Assembly (NCBI GenBank): GCA_964650905.1
Contig: CAZYVH010000003.1
Location: forward strand, 1 to 64,000
DNA: 64,000 nt
DNA from: SZUA-36 sp964650905
Lineage (GTDB): Bacteria; Pseudomonadota; Gammaproteobacteria; Xanthomonadales; SZUA-36
Reading direction: 5' to 3'
In this document: positions 9,131-18,282 of the stretch, in pieces
Layout of the letters: each line of letters opens with the position of its first letter
How positions within the stretch are numbered: the first letter of the stretch is position 1
The notes under the pieces: model-generated
Seen by the model: the letters and a program-made list of their open reading frames with translations, nothing else
What the model was told of the DNA's origin: nothing
The model's database searches: none
Position numbers and translations under genes: made by a program

Positions 9131-10099
9131 GTGAATTATTCAAAAATAGCAGGAACAGGCAGCTACGTTCCGGAAAAAATCATCACCAATGCGGACCTGG
9201 AAAAAATGATCGATACCACCGATCAGTGGATACAGGAGCGTACTGGTATCAGGGAACGTCGTGTCGCGAGGGATGATGAGACCTCCTGCGATATGGCTTT
9301 TGTGGCCGCACAACGGGCCATGAAAAGCGCCGGGGTTGAGGCCGCGGACATCGACCTGCTGGTCTTGGGTACAACGACCCCGGACCTGGTATTTCCAAGT
9401 ACAGCCTGTCTGTTGCAGGCGCGACTCGGACTGGGTGACTGTGGCGCCATGGATGTCAATGCTGCCTGTTCAGGGTTTATGTACGCTCTGTCAATTGCCG
9501 ATAAGTACATACGTTGTGGTGATGCAAAAAAGGCATTGGTCGTTGGTGTGGATAAATTAACGGCGATGCTTGATTGGGAAGACCGTGGTACGGCAGTTCT
9601 GTTTGCCGATGGGTCCGGTGCGGTCGTACTCGAGGCATCGGCTGAACCGGGTATTCTGTCCACTCACATCCACGCTGCCGGCAGACACAGTGGTTTGCTC
9701 GGGGTGGACGTTGGCGTGAGCACCGGCTTCAAGGCAGAAAAAAACGGTGGTGTAAAGATCAAAATGAAGGGCAATGAGGTATTCAAGGTTGCCGTGCGCA
9801 CCTTGGGTCGGATCGTGGATGAAACCCTTGAGCACAACCAGATGAGTAAAGCCGACCTGGACTGGCTGATTCCTCATCAGGCCAATTACCGAATTATCAC
9901 TGCAACCGCCAAAAAACTGCGTATGACAATGGATCAGGTGATCATTACCGTCGACAAATATGGCAATACTTCGGCGGGTTCCGTGCCCATGGCGCTGGAC
10001 TATGCGATCCGGTCCGGCAAGGTCAAACGTGGCGAAATGCTGATGCTGGAAGCATTTGGTGGTGGATTTACCTGGGCTTCAGCGCTTATCAAATATTGA
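9131..10099 (+). CDS. fabH: 3-oxoacyl-ACP synthase III
   Basis: KAS III condenses acetyl-CoA with malonyl-ACP to start fatty-acid synthesis. The catalytic triad is visible: Cys in NAACSGFMYAL, His in DWLIPHQANYRI and Asn in KYGNTSAGSVP. The length of 322 residues is normal. Translation starts at a GTG (9131). It is the first intact gene of the fab cluster after the decayed plsX, so its former upstream translational partner is lost. Confidence 0.97.
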   Translation: MNYSKIAGTGSYVPEKIITNADLEKMIDTTDQWIQERTGIRERRVARDDETSCDMAFVAAQRAMKSAGVEAADIDLLVLGTTTPDLVFPSTACLLQARLGLGDCGAMDVNAACSGFMYALSIADKYIRCGDAKKALVVGVDKLTAMLDWEDRGTAVLFADGSGAVVLEASAEPGILSTHIHAAGRHSGLLGVDVGVSTGFKAEKNGGVKIKMKGNEVFKVAVRTLGRIVDETLEHNQMSKADLDWLIPHQANYRIITATAKKLRMTMDQVIITVDKYGNTSAGSVPMALDYAIRSGKVKRGEMLMLEAFGGGFTWASALIKY

Positions 10100-10136
10100 C
10101 GGGCGCTCACTGTAGCGTCTGTCAACAGGATTAATG

Positions 10137-11084
10137 ATGGGTAAAACCGCATTCTTATTCCCCGGCCAAGGGTCCCAGAGCGTGGGCATGATGTCTGACC
10201 TGGCCGTGGGTTTCGAACTTGTAAAATCAACGTTTAATGAAGCATCCGGAGTTTTGGGCTTTGACCTCTGGGCACTTGTTGCAAATGGTCCTGCGGAGAA
10301 ACTTGACAGGACCGACCTTACACAACCGGTGATGCTTGTAGCGGGTGTTGCAAGCTGGCGTTGCTGGCAGATGGCGGGCGGTGTACAACCCGATTTTTTT
10401 GCCGGTCACAGTCTCGGAGAATATACGGCGCTGGTGGCGGCGGGTGTGATGCAATTTGAAGATGCTGTTGCAATTGTTGCTGAACGCGGTCGTCTGATGA
10501 GCAAAGCGACGCCCGCCGGTACGGGTTCGATGGCGGCCGTTCTCGGTCTTGAAGAACAACAACTGAACCAGATTTGTAGCAAGGTAGCACATGGTGACAC
10601 AGTCGCCTGCGCCAATTTCAATGCACCCGGTCAAGTGGTTATTTCGGGTCACAAAAGTGCCGTTGAGAGGGCGGCTGAAATGGCCAAAAAAGTGGGTGCA
10701 CGACGTGTGTTGCCTTTGCCTGTCAGTGTGCCGTGCCACTGCTCACTGATGAAGCCGGCGGCGGCAAAATTGCAGGAGATCTTGCTCGCAACACATTTTT
10801 CAGAAGGTCGAGTACCGGTGATTCAAAATGCGGACGCGTGTGCTTACACCGATGCGGAACAGATCAGGGAGGCGCTGGGACGGCAATTGTGGCAACCTGT
10901 GCGCTGGACTGAAACCATACACGTGTTGCTGGATGCCGGTGTGGATCATTTTACAGAATGTGGTCCCGGCAAGGTTCTGGCCGGTCTCAACCGCCGGATC
11001 AGCAGGCGCTCGGCGATCAACGCGCTGACGAGCGTTGAAGCCCTGCATTTAGCACTCGGTAACGAGGAAGATGATGAGCAATGA
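10137..11084 (+). CDS. fabD: Malonyl-CoA:ACP transacylase
   Basis: The product of about 315 residues loads malonyl groups on to ACP. It starts MGKTAFLFPGQGSQS and has the nucleophile motif GHSLGEY with the serine, the histidine in VPCHCSLM, and the substrate-binding arginine region. The frame also opens three bases earlier with a second ATG; 10137 gives better spacing to AGGA. The stop overlaps the fabG start region by 11 nt. Confidence 0.96.
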   Translation: MGKTAFLFPGQGSQSVGMMSDLAVGFELVKSTFNEASGVLGFDLWALVANGPAEKLDRTDLTQPVMLVAGVASWRCWQMAGGVQPDFFAGHSLGEYTALVAAGVMQFEDAVAIVAERGRLMSKATPAGTGSMAAVLGLEEQQLNQICSKVAHGDTVACANFNAPGQVVISGHKSAVERAAEMAKKVGARRVLPLPVSVPCHCSLMKPAAAKLQEILLATHFSEGRVPVIQNADACAYTDAEQIREALGRQLWQPVRWTETIHVLLDAGVDHFTECGPGKVLAGLNRRISRRSAINALTSVEALHLALGNEEDDEQ

Positions 11085-11814
11085 TTTACAGGGCCAGGTC
11101 GCGCTGGTGACCGGCGCGAGCAGAGGAATAGGAGCCGCCATAGCCGCGCACCTGGTTGCCCGGGGCGCGTGTGTGTTTGGCACGGCCACATCTGGCGAAG
11201 GCGCTGCGGCCATCAGCAATCGTGGTATCGACCATCTGACGGGTTTGTCACTTGATGTCAATGAGGTTGATGGAATCACGGGCGTGCTGAAGGAGGTCTC
11301 TGCACAGGCCGGTGCGCCGACTATCCTGGTGAATAATGCGGGTATCACACGTGACCAGCTATTGATGCGTATGCAGGAAAAGGACTGGGACGCAGTTCTC
11401 AATACAGACCTGCGTTCCGTTTACAGGTTATCCAAGGCCTGTCTCAGGGGTATGATGAAGGCGCGTCACGGCAGGATTATCAATATTGCATCGGTGATAG
11501 GCTCCATGGGCAATGCAGGCCAGGCGAACTATGCGGCTGCGAAAGCCGGTATAATGGGTTTTACTCGTTCCCTGGCCCGCGAAGTGGGCTCACGAAACAT
11601 AACAGTAAACGTGGTCGCACCAGGGTTTATTGATACAGACATGACCCGTGAGCTGCATAAAGACCAGCGTCAGGCTATGCTTGAGGATATCCCCCTTGCC
11701 CGTCTTGGCGAGCCTAAAGATGTTGCCGCTGCAGTCGGTTTTCTTGCTTCAGAGTGTGCCTCCTATATCACTGGTCAGACACTACATGTCAATGGCGGTA
11801 TGTACGTGACCTGA
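11074..11814 (+). CDS. fabG: 3-oxoacyl-ACP reductase
   Basis: A classical short-chain dehydrogenase of 246 residues that reduces 3-oxoacyl-ACP with NADPH. It shows the cofactor loop TGASRGIG, NNAG, and the active site Ser-Tyr-Lys in ASVIGSMGNAGQANYAAAKAG; the C-terminal region ends in HVNGGMYVT as in FabG. Two adjacent ATG codons are possible; the second (11074) has better spacing to GAGGA. The gene overlaps fabD. Confidence 0.96.
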   Translation: MSNDLQGQVALVTGASRGIGAAIAAHLVARGACVFGTATSGEGAAAISNRGIDHLTGLSLDVNEVDGITGVLKEVSAQAGAPTILVNNAGITRDQLLMRMQEKDWDAVLNTDLRSVYRLSKACLRGMMKARHGRIINIASVIGSMGNAGQANYAAAKAGIMGFTRSLAREVGSRNITVNVVAPGFIDTDMTRELHKDQRQAMLEDIPLARLGEPKDVAAAVGFLASECASYITGQTLHVNGGMYVT

Positions 11815-11839
11815 GGGAGCTGGGAAATTTATTGGAGCG

Positions 11840-11869
11840 TTGTCAAAAAAACATGCGACGGCGAATAGT
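11840..11869 (+). promoter_or_regulatory. Possible promoter upstream of acpP
   Basis: TTGTCA at 11840-11845 is followed by a 17-18 nt spacer and AATAGT at 11864-11869, a weak match to a sigma-70 promoter. The 128-nt fabG-acpP interval is the longest in the intact part of the cluster, and acpP is known in E. coli to need its own strong promoter. The match is imperfect. Confidence 0.3.
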
Positions 11870-11942
11870 AGTAAACTGGCGAACGGACCGCATTTTCTTT
11901 AAAATTGCGTTTCTGTGTCACACTTGAAGGAATGATTAAAAA

Positions 11943-12179
11943 ATGAGTAGCATTGAAGAACGCGTGCAAAAAATCGTAGTGGAGCAACTGGGTGTTAAAG
12001 AAGAGGAAGTGACCCCGAACGCTTCCTTTGTTGACGATCTTGGCGCGGATTCACTGGACACCGTTGAACTGGTTATGGCACTCGAAGAGGAGTTTGAGTG
12101 TGAGATACCCGATGAAGAAGCGGAAAAAATCACCAGTGTTCAGCAGGCCATTGATTATATCAATTCAACCAAAAGCTGA
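11943..12179 (+). CDS. acpP: Acyl carrier protein
   Basis: The 78-residue acidic protein has the phosphopantetheine attachment serine in GADSLDTVELVMALEEEF and a normal ACP length. It carries the growing acyl chain for all Fab enzymes encoded around it. It sits in the standard place between fabG and fabF, and a strong hairpin follows its stop. Confidence 0.98.
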   Translation: MSSIEERVQKIVVEQLGVKEEEVTPNASFVDDLGADSLDTVELVMALEEEFECEIPDEEAEKITSVQQAIDYINSTKS

Positions 12180-12204
12180 AATTAAAATTATGAAATGAAT
12201 CACA

Positions 12205-12236
12205 ACGGCCGGCAATTTGCCGGCCGTCGTTCTTTT
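12205..12236 (+). terminator. Terminator or attenuator after acpP
   Basis: A perfect 9-bp GC-rich stem, ACGGCCGGC (12205-12213) with GCCGGCCGT (12219-12227), loop AATTT, is followed by a T-rich tract. It lies between acpP and fabF and could cause partial termination, which would give acpP a higher transcript level than fabF. Confidence 0.8.
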
Positions 12237-12263
12237 CTGTTAATCATTATCGAGGTTTCTTAA

Positions 12264-13136
12264 ATGTCGCAACGTCGCGTTGTTGTGAGCGGTATGGGTA
12301 TCATCTCGCCGGTGGGTAGCACTATCGATTCTGCCTGGGATTCAATATCCAATGGCCGTAGTGGCATTGATCTGGTCACCGAATTTGACGTATCCCTCCT
12401 GAAAACGCGGATTGGCGGTGAGGTCATCAATTTTGATGCTGGTAAATACCTCATGGCGCGAGATTGTAAACGTATGGACAAGTTTGTCCATTATGGTTAT
12501 GCGGCGGCCGTCGAGGCATTGGAAGATGCTGGACTGGCCGATCAAGAGAGCCGAAGTGACTCCGAGCGTATAGGCTGTGCGATCGGAGCGGGTATTGGCG
12601 GTCTTGCAACCATAGAGAGCGCCACTGAAGCCTATTTAAAGGGTGGGCCACGCAAGGTGGGTCCATTTTTTATTCCNNNNNNNNNNNNNNNNNNNNNNNN
12701 NNNNNNNNNNNNNNNNNNNNNNNNNNNNNNNNNNNNNNNNNNNNNNNNNNNNNNNNNNNNNNNNNNNNNNNNNNNNCCACAGGATGTTGACTACATCAAT
12801 GCACATGGCACTTCCACCCCTCTGGGTGACGTTGCGGAAACCATTGCGGTAAAGACCAGCTTTGGTGATCACGCCCATCAACTGGCGGTTAGTTCAACCA
12901 AGTCAATGACCGGCCACCTGCTGGGTGCTGCTGGTGGTGTTGAAGCCATATTTACACTGCTTGCCATACGCGACAATCTGCTGCCACCCACGATCAATCT
13001 TGGCAGACCCGGTGAAGGTTGTGACCTGGATTACGTACCCAATGAGGCGCGCGAGCAAAAAGTCGACATTGCGATATCCAACTCTTTTGGATTTGGTGGT
13101 ACCAACGGTAGCCTGGTATTCCGAAAATTTGTTTAG
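12264..13136 (+). CDS. fabF: 3-oxoacyl-ACP synthase II, interrupted by an assembly gap
   Basis: KAS II elongates acyl-ACP. The N-terminal part (to residue about 138, ending GPFFIP) and the C-terminal part (from DVDYINAHGTSTP on) are intact and in frame across the N run. The two active-site histidines are visible in NAHGTSTP and in STKSMTGHLLGAAGG, while the nucleophile cysteine lies in the missing part. Compared with a normal length near 413 residues, about 155-160 residues are lost, so the gap should be about 470 nt. A GAGG site precedes the ATG. Confidence 0.95.
   Translation: MSQRRVVVSGMGIISPVGSTIDSAWDSISNGRSGIDLVTEFDVSLLKTRIGGEVINFDAGKYLMARDCKRMDKFVHYGYAAAVEALEDAGLADQESRSDSERIGCAIGAGIGGLATIESATEAYLKGGPRKVGPFFIXXXXXXXXXXXXXXXXXXXXXXXXXXXXXXXXXXPQDVDYINAHGTSTPLGDVAETIAVKTSFGDHAHQLAVSSTKSMTGHLLGAAGGVEAIFTLLAIRDNLLPPTINLGRPGEGCDLDYVPNEAREQKVDIAISNSFGFGGTNGSLVFRKFV
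12677..12776. other. Assembly gap (100 N) inside fabF
   Basis: A run of exactly 100 N. The flanking fabF parts imply that about 470 nt is really missing. The reading frame across the N run is therefore accidental. Confidence 0.99.
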
Positions 13137-13142
13137 CCTGTC

Positions 13143-14486
13143 TTGTATTGTGCAACGCTAGAAAGTGAATATGATCTACTCAGTATCGCAGTAGCGCTAC
13201 CCGACGTTTATCCCTACCTGCTTGACACTGCCGCACCCGTGCCCGGTGAACATTGCAGCCTGTTGTTGCGAAGTACGGCTGAGCAGTTATGCCTGCATGC
13301 AGATGGCACACTTGCGGGACCCGGTCACGGTGAGGGTTTTCTCAATCGTCTGAATGACTGGTATCTCAGGGTGAGGTGTGTAGCTCAAGGAGACAGTCGT
13401 TGGCCCTTTGCAGGTGGCTGGTTTGTTTTTCTGGGCTATGAACTGGCCGCTGAAGTCGAGCCCGTGGTTTATTTTCCGTCTGCAGACGGCGACTTTCCTG
13501 TGGCGTTTGCAAGTCGCTGTCCTGCAGCTATTTATACAAATCCACACAGTCCTGGAAAACTCCACCTGGTCGCCGAAAGCGAGTCCTTGTTGCAGGCAAT
13601 GCAGGGCGAGCTAAGGGCTTTGACGGGGCTAAGGCATGATTGCCAGACAACGCTTTGCAGTGTTACTGAAGAGCCGCCTGGAGTCTTCAGGGATGCCATT
13701 GAACGTGTCCACGAATATATCCTTGATGGTGATGTTTTTCAGGTCAACCTGTCACGTGGATGGCAAGGACTGTTTGCTGAGCCAGTGGATGCTGCAGCAC
13801 TCTATCGTGCCCTGTGCCGCTGCAACCCCGCACCTTTCGCCGGGATGGTGAGATGGGGTGAACACGTATTACTGAGTTCTTCGCCGGAACGCCTGGTACG
13901 CATGAATGACGGCCTGGTCAATTCCAGACCCATAGCTGGCACCCATCCGCGTGGCATTGACAGCGATACGGACCAGACACTGAGCCGACAAATGATTGCC
14001 CACCCAAAGGAGCGCGCAGAACATATCATGCTGATCGACCTGGAGCGTAATGATCTCGGGCGGGTGTGTGTCACAGGTAGCGTGGAGGTTTCTGAGCTGA
14101 TGGTTGTCGAAAGCTATGAACACGTTCATCATATTGTCTCAAACGTGCGTGGCCGGTTGCGACAGGACGTCACGCCGGTTGATGTCATCCGGGCCGTGTT
14201 CCCGGGCGGTACCATCACCGGTTGTCCGAAAGTACGTTGCATGGAGATCATTGCGGAGCTTGAGCGTAAGGGACGTGGTTTCTATACTGGTTCCATGGGT
14301 TACCTGGGCGTGGATGGCGGCATGGATCTGAACATATTAATTCGTTCAATGATGGTACATGGGAGGCGGCTGACTTTTCGCACCGGAGCGGGTATTGTCG
14401 CGGACTCCAACCCCGAAAGTGAAGTGTCCGAGACCCGCGACAAGGCGCGTGGCCTGTTGCTTGCGTTGGGGCAGAACAGTGCTTGA
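13143..14486 (+). CDS. pabB: Aminodeoxychorismate synthase component I
   Basis: The 447-residue product is a chorismate-utilising enzyme that makes aminodeoxychorismate for p-aminobenzoate and folate synthesis. Family motifs are present: FQVNLSRGW, SSSPERLVR, NSRPIAGTHPRG, ERAEHIMLIDLERNDLGR, and FPGGTITGCPK with RTGAGIVADSNPE near the end. The start appears to be the TTG at 13143, only 6 nt after fabF and without a clear ribosome site, so the exact N-terminus is uncertain. The pairing with pabC next door supports pabB over trpE. Confidence 0.93.
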   Translation: MYCATLESEYDLLSIAVALPDVYPYLLDTAAPVPGEHCSLLLRSTAEQLCLHADGTLAGPGHGEGFLNRLNDWYLRVRCVAQGDSRWPFAGGWFVFLGYELAAEVEPVVYFPSADGDFPVAFASRCPAAIYTNPHSPGKLHLVAESESLLQAMQGELRALTGLRHDCQTTLCSVTEEPPGVFRDAIERVHEYILDGDVFQVNLSRGWQGLFAEPVDAAALYRALCRCNPAPFAGMVRWGEHVLLSSSPERLVRMNDGLVNSRPIAGTHPRGIDSDTDQTLSRQMIAHPKERAEHIMLIDLERNDLGRVCVTGSVEVSELMVVESYEHVHHIVSNVRGRLRQDVTPVDVIRAVFPGGTITGCPKVRCMEIIAELERKGRGFYTGSMGYLGVDGGMDLNILIRSMMVHGRRLTFRTGAGIVADSNPESEVSETRDKARGLLLALGQNSA

Positions 14487-15291
14487 TTGCCTGGTCAATG
14501 GCGAAATATCCAGCTTGCTGACAACCAGTAGTCGTGGTGTCAACTATGGTGACGGTCTGTTCGAAACACTGGTAGTGGACCATGGCCGCCCGCTTAACTG
14601 GCAGGCACACATGGAACGATTCGCCGAGGGTTGTGAACGACTGGGTATCAATATGCCACCACAGGCGTTGTTATTGCGCGAGGTAAAGACGGTGAGTGCC
14701 CTGGGTCGCAAGCTCGTGGTAAAGATTGTACTGGTTCGCAACGGTGAGGCACGCGGTTATGCCCCAGCACATGACAGTGACTGTGCACGAATCGTCAGTA
14801 GTCACATTTTTCCAGAAGACATTGAAGCTGTTTGTCGCAAGGGCATCAGTGTAAAAATTTGCGCACTCAGGCTCGCGACCCAACCGGCCCTGGGGGGGGT
14901 CAAGCACCTTAACCGGCTTGAACAGGTGCTGGCGAGTGTGGAAATACAAGATCAGGATGTTGACGAGGGGTTGTTGCTGGATCGTGAGGAACACCTTGTC
15001 AGTGCGATTTCTGCAAATATTTTTCTGGTCATGGAAGGGCGTCTGCTGACACCGAGACTGGATCGCTGTGGGGTGCGTGGGATAACCCGCAGACAGATAC
15101 TGTCCGCCTATAAAGCCCATTGCGAGCAACGTCGTGTGCATGTGGAAATACTGCCCGATGTTGATGAAATATTTATTTGCAATTCGGTACGTGGCATCGT
15201 CCCGGTTACCATGGTTGACGACCTGAGCTATCCGATCGGCCCGTTGACCAGAGAGTTACAAGGCTGGTTTGAAGCCAGTACCAAAGCATGA
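14479..15291 (+). CDS. pabC: Aminodeoxychorismate lyase
   Basis: This PLP enzyme of about 270 residues is a fold-type IV aminotransferase relative that releases p-aminobenzoate. The N-terminal part shows SSRGVNYGDGLFETL, the PLP lysine is in GVKHLNRLEQVLA, and the cofactor phosphate site is near FICNSVRGIVPV. I chose GTG at 14479, which overlaps the pabB stop in GTGCTTGA; a longer frame from 14395 would run through pabB. Its stop overlaps the mltG start (ATGA). Confidence 0.94.
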   Translation: MLDCLVNGEISSLLTTSSRGVNYGDGLFETLVVDHGRPLNWQAHMERFAEGCERLGINMPPQALLLREVKTVSALGRKLVVKIVLVRNGEARGYAPAHDSDCARIVSSHIFPEDIEAVCRKGISVKICALRLATQPALGGVKHLNRLEQVLASVEIQDQDVDEGLLLDREEHLVSAISANIFLVMEGRLLTPRLDRCGVRGITRRQILSAYKAHCEQRRVHVEILPDVDEIFICNSVRGIVPVTMVDDLSYPIGPLTRELQGWFEASTKA

Positions 15292-16328
15292 GACGGCTGT
15301 TATCGATAATTTTTATCCTGTCATTGTTAGCGGGATTCACTGTGTTTGGCGCGTCACAGCAATACCAGCGATTTCTACAAACGCCACTGAAGATTACCGG
15401 TAGTTCCAGGGCGCTGGTGGTCGAACGGGGTGCCAGTTTGCGCAAGCTGGTGAATGAACTGGAAAGACGTGGTGCCACGCAAATGGACTGGCGCTGGCGC
15501 GTGCTGGGTCGTCTTAAGCCAACAACCATCAGGACCGGTGAATATGCGCTGCGTCACGGTATGCTACCCATGGACTTGTTACAGCTACTGGCATCCGGAA
15601 AAGTCATTAGCTACCGCTTCACCATCGTTGAGGGCTGGAACGTACAGCAATTGCTCAGTGCCATGTCCGCAGACGGGGTACTGGTGCAGACCTTGCATGG
15701 TGCAGACGATTTGCCGGGACGTGCAGGTCTGCCTGAGGGCAACCCGGAAGGCTGGTTCCTGCCCGAAACCTATGTCTATGAGCGGGGTGACAGTGATATC
15801 GAATTACTACAACGCGCTTATCGTGCCATGCAAAAAGCACTCGCCGAAACCTGGGCGGGCAGGGCGGACACGCTGCCCTACGAGACGGCCAATGAAATGC
15901 TGGTCATGGCGTCCATCATTGAAAAGGAGACTTCGCTTCCGGGCGAGCGAGCTGACATTGCCGGTGTCTTAGTCAGGCGTTTGCAAAAAAGCTGGCGTCT
16001 GGAAACCGATCCGACCGTCATTTATGGTATGGGTGAAGCTTACCAGGGTAATATCCGTCGCCAGGATTTGAAAAAGGACACGCCCTACAATACCTATACG
16101 CGCCAGGGTTTGCCGCCGACGCCCATTGCCTTACCGGGTATGGCATCATTGCAGGCTGCAGCGCATCCGGCATTGGGTGAAGCGATGTTTTTTGTTGCCG
16201 ATGGCAAGGGTGGTCATACCTTTTCCAATTCTCTGGATGCGCATAATGCAGCGGTAAAAAGGATGCTCCGTAAGCAACAGACTGACAAATCGCAAACAAC
16301 AACGGGTAAAGAGGAGCAGAAGCATTGA
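15288..16328 (+). CDS. mltG: Endolytic murein transglycosylase (YceG-like)
   Basis: The 346-residue product has an N-terminal membrane anchor (about residues 3-24), a LysM-like part, and the catalytic YceG domain with EGWNVQQLL, MASIIEKET (catalytic glutamate), LETDPTVIYGMG and the terminal FVADGKGGHTFSN. MltG cuts nascent glycan strands and is thought to set their length. It overlaps pabC upstream and tmk downstream by 4 nt each. Confidence 0.95.
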   Translation: MRRLLSIIFILSLLAGFTVFGASQQYQRFLQTPLKITGSSRALVVERGASLRKLVNELERRGATQMDWRWRVLGRLKPTTIRTGEYALRHGMLPMDLLQLLASGKVISYRFTIVEGWNVQQLLSAMSADGVLVQTLHGADDLPGRAGLPEGNPEGWFLPETYVYERGDSDIELLQRAYRAMQKALAETWAGRADTLPYETANEMLVMASIIEKETSLPGERADIAGVLVRRLQKSWRLETDPTVIYGMGEAYQGNIRRQDLKKDTPYNTYTRQGLPPTPIALPGMASLQAAAHPALGEAMFFVADGKGGHTFSNSLDAHNAAVKRMLRKQQTDKSQTTTGKEEQKH

Positions 16329-16951
16329 AGAAGGGTGTATTCATCACCCTTGAAGGTGGCGAAGGTGCTGGTAAAAGCACGCAGCATACGCGTATGGTCC
16401 AGTGGCTCAAGGCGCGTGGCAAAGACGTTGTTGAAGCCCGTGAACCTGGCGGTACCGTGGTCTCTGAGCAGATACGCCAGACCTTACTCGACACCCGCAA
16501 TGCCGGTCTGGGAGCCATGACCGAGTTGTTGTTGATGTTTGCGGCCCGTTCGCAGTTACTCGAGGAGCTGATACGACCGGCACTGGCCATGGGCAAAGTT
16601 GTGATCAGTGACCGCTTTACCGATGCCAGTTATGCCTACCAGGGGGGTGGACGGCAATTGGGCGCCAGGCGTGTGGCCGTTCTGGAGCAATTGGTCCATT
16701 CAGACCTGCAGCCCGATCTGACACTGTTGTTCGATGTGCCCGTGGAGCAGGGTATGTCAAGGGTCAATGGGCGTGGTGAGACGGACCGTTTCGAGCGTGA
16801 ATCCCTGTTGTTTTTTGAACGTGTCAGGGCCGCCTATCTCGAGCGTGTCCGTTCTGACCCGAAGCGTTTTTGTGTGATCGACGCCAGTTGTGAAGAACAA
16901 CAGGTCTGGCAGCAGGTGAAGGCAGCATTGTTGCGGTGCACACGTCTGTGA
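16325..16951 (+). CDS. tmk: Thymidylate kinase
   Basis: The 208-residue kinase makes dTDP from dTMP. It shows the P-loop LEGGEGAGKST, the DR motif in SDRFTDASYAYQGGGR, and a lid region with RGETDRFE. Translation starts at a TTG that overlaps the mltG stop (TTGA). The end overlaps the holB start. Confidence 0.96.
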   Translation: MKKGVFITLEGGEGAGKSTQHTRMVQWLKARGKDVVEAREPGGTVVSEQIRQTLLDTRNAGLGAMTELLLMFAARSQLLEELIRPALAMGKVVISDRFTDASYAYQGGGRQLGARRVAVLEQLVHSDLQPDLTLLFDVPVEQGMSRVNGRGETDRFERESLLFFERVRAAYLERVRSDPKRFCVIDASCEEQQVWQQVKAALLRCTRL

Positions 16952-17907
16952 ACGAACCTGCATCAAATTTGCCCTGGCTGGCAGAGCACTGGGCATTTTT
17001 TGTCCAGCGTTTACAACAGGGCCGTTTGCCGCACGCCCTGATGATCGAGGGCCCCGGTGGGGTCGGCAAACAACACCTGTCCCAGGCTATGGTGGCCAGG
17101 CTGTTATGCAATGACCACCAGCTACAGGCCTGCGGTGTCTGCCGTTCGTGCAAATTATTCGCAGGTGGAGCCCACCCTGATTGTTTTGACCTAAGCCCTG
17201 AAGAAGACACCAGCGTTGTCAAGGTGGACCAGGTCCGCGACCTGCTCGCTTCATTAAACCTGACGACGTCTGTCTCCGAACGAAAAGTTGTCCGTATTAA
17301 TCCCGCAGACGGTATGAACGCAGCCGCTGCCAACGCTCTGCTCAAGAGTCTTGAAGAACCCAATGGAAATGCAGTGCTCATTCTCATCAGCAGTGACCCC
17401 GCGCGACTACCTGTGACCATACGCAGTCGCTGCCAGTCCATTGCCCTCGCATTGCCTGACAGGGCTATATCAGCAGCGTGGCTGGCCACGGTCAGTGACC
17501 GGTCAGCAGAAGATATCAGCCTCGCACTGGCAGCGGCCGGTGGCAGTCCACTACGCGCGCAACGGTACCTTGAGTCGCCTGCGCTGAGTGGTTACGCCGA
17601 GGTCTGCGATTCTCTGGCGAAGCTGCTTGAAGGTCCTGCTGCAGTTTCGCTCATCAGTAGCCTGCTGCAGGAACATGACGCAGACGACCTTTGGCGCTGG
17701 CTTTCCATCTGTTGCAGCGAGGCGGTTAAATCGGTGCTGGCCGGCTTCGTTGTAGAATGGTTGCCAGACAATGTCCCATTGCAGGCAAGCAAACTACTGG
17801 GCTTGCAAAAACAGGCGGACATCAACCGCAAACTGGCAGCTACACCGTTGCGGGGGGACTTGCTTGTACAGGATTGGCTAATAGAATGGGCCATGCAGGG
17901 ACTTTGA
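16948..17907 (+). CDS. holB: DNA polymerase III delta prime subunit
   Basis: This clamp-loader subunit of about 319 residues has a P-loop-like GPGGVGKQHLSQAM, a four-cysteine zinc module in CGVCRSCKLFAGGAHPDC, and SLEEPNGNAVLILISS with a following sensor arginine region. A GTG at 16948 overlaps the tmk stop (GTGA); another GTG at 16936 is possible. The C-terminus ends GDLLVQDWLIEWAMQGL. A diverged copy of this 3' end recurs at 25543-25611, directly upstream of pilZ, which is the normal neighbour of holB. Confidence 0.94.
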   Translation: MNEPASNLPWLAEHWAFFVQRLQQGRLPHALMIEGPGGVGKQHLSQAMVARLLCNDHQLQACGVCRSCKLFAGGAHPDCFDLSPEEDTSVVKVDQVRDLLASLNLTTSVSERKVVRINPADGMNAAAANALLKSLEEPNGNAVLILISSDPARLPVTIRSRCQSIALALPDRAISAAWLATVSDRSAEDISLALAAAGGSPLRAQRYLESPALSGYAEVCDSLAKLLEGPAAVSLISSLLQEHDADDLWRWLSICCSEAVKSVLAGFVVEWLPDNVPLQASKLLGLQKQADINRKLAATPLRGDLLVQDWLIEWAMQGL

Positions 17908-17944
17908 GACATGCAATTAACGAACCGGTTAAAACCAGAATCAA

Positions 17945-18129
17945 ATGATCATACGAATAGTCAAAATGGAATTCAAAGAAGATCGAATAGCTGATTTTTT
18001 GAATATCTTTGCCACCAGCAGAGATGAGATAAAATCATTTCCAGGCTGTATGCACCTTCAGCTTTTACAAGGTGAATCAGACTCCAGTGTTTTCTTCACG
18101 TATTCTCATTGGCGCGAAGAAAAAGATTT
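17945..18129 (+). CDS. ABM-type (antibiotic biosynthesis monooxygenase-like) small protein, 3' end in gap
   Basis: The visible 61 residues begin MIIRIVKMEFKEDRI and contain FPGCMHLQLLQ and VFFTYSHWREE, which match the ferredoxin-like ABM fold (quinol monooxygenase or heme-degrading relatives, usually about 95-105 residues). The C-terminal third lies in the N run at 18130-18229. The frame after the gap reaches a stop at 18286, but with the gap length unknown this is not evidence of the true end. It leads the propionate cassette; its role there is unknown. Confidence 0.7.
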
Positions 18130-18229
18130 NNNNNNNNNNNNNNNNNNNNNNNNNNNNNNNNNNNNNNNNNNNNNNNNNNNNNNNNNNNNNNNNNNNNNNN
18201 NNNNNNNNNNNNNNNNNNNNNNNNNNNNN
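18130..18229. other. Assembly gap (100 N)
   Basis: A run of exactly 100 N between the ABM-like gene and the methylmalonyl-CoA mutase gene. The true size is unknown. Since ABM proteins need only about 35-40 more residues, the gap may be close to 100-150 nt, but extra material could be hidden. Confidence 0.99.
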
Positions 18230-18282
18230 TTATGGGCTGGGTTGGTGCGGCTCTTTGTAATGGAGATATACGGGCTAAAGCG

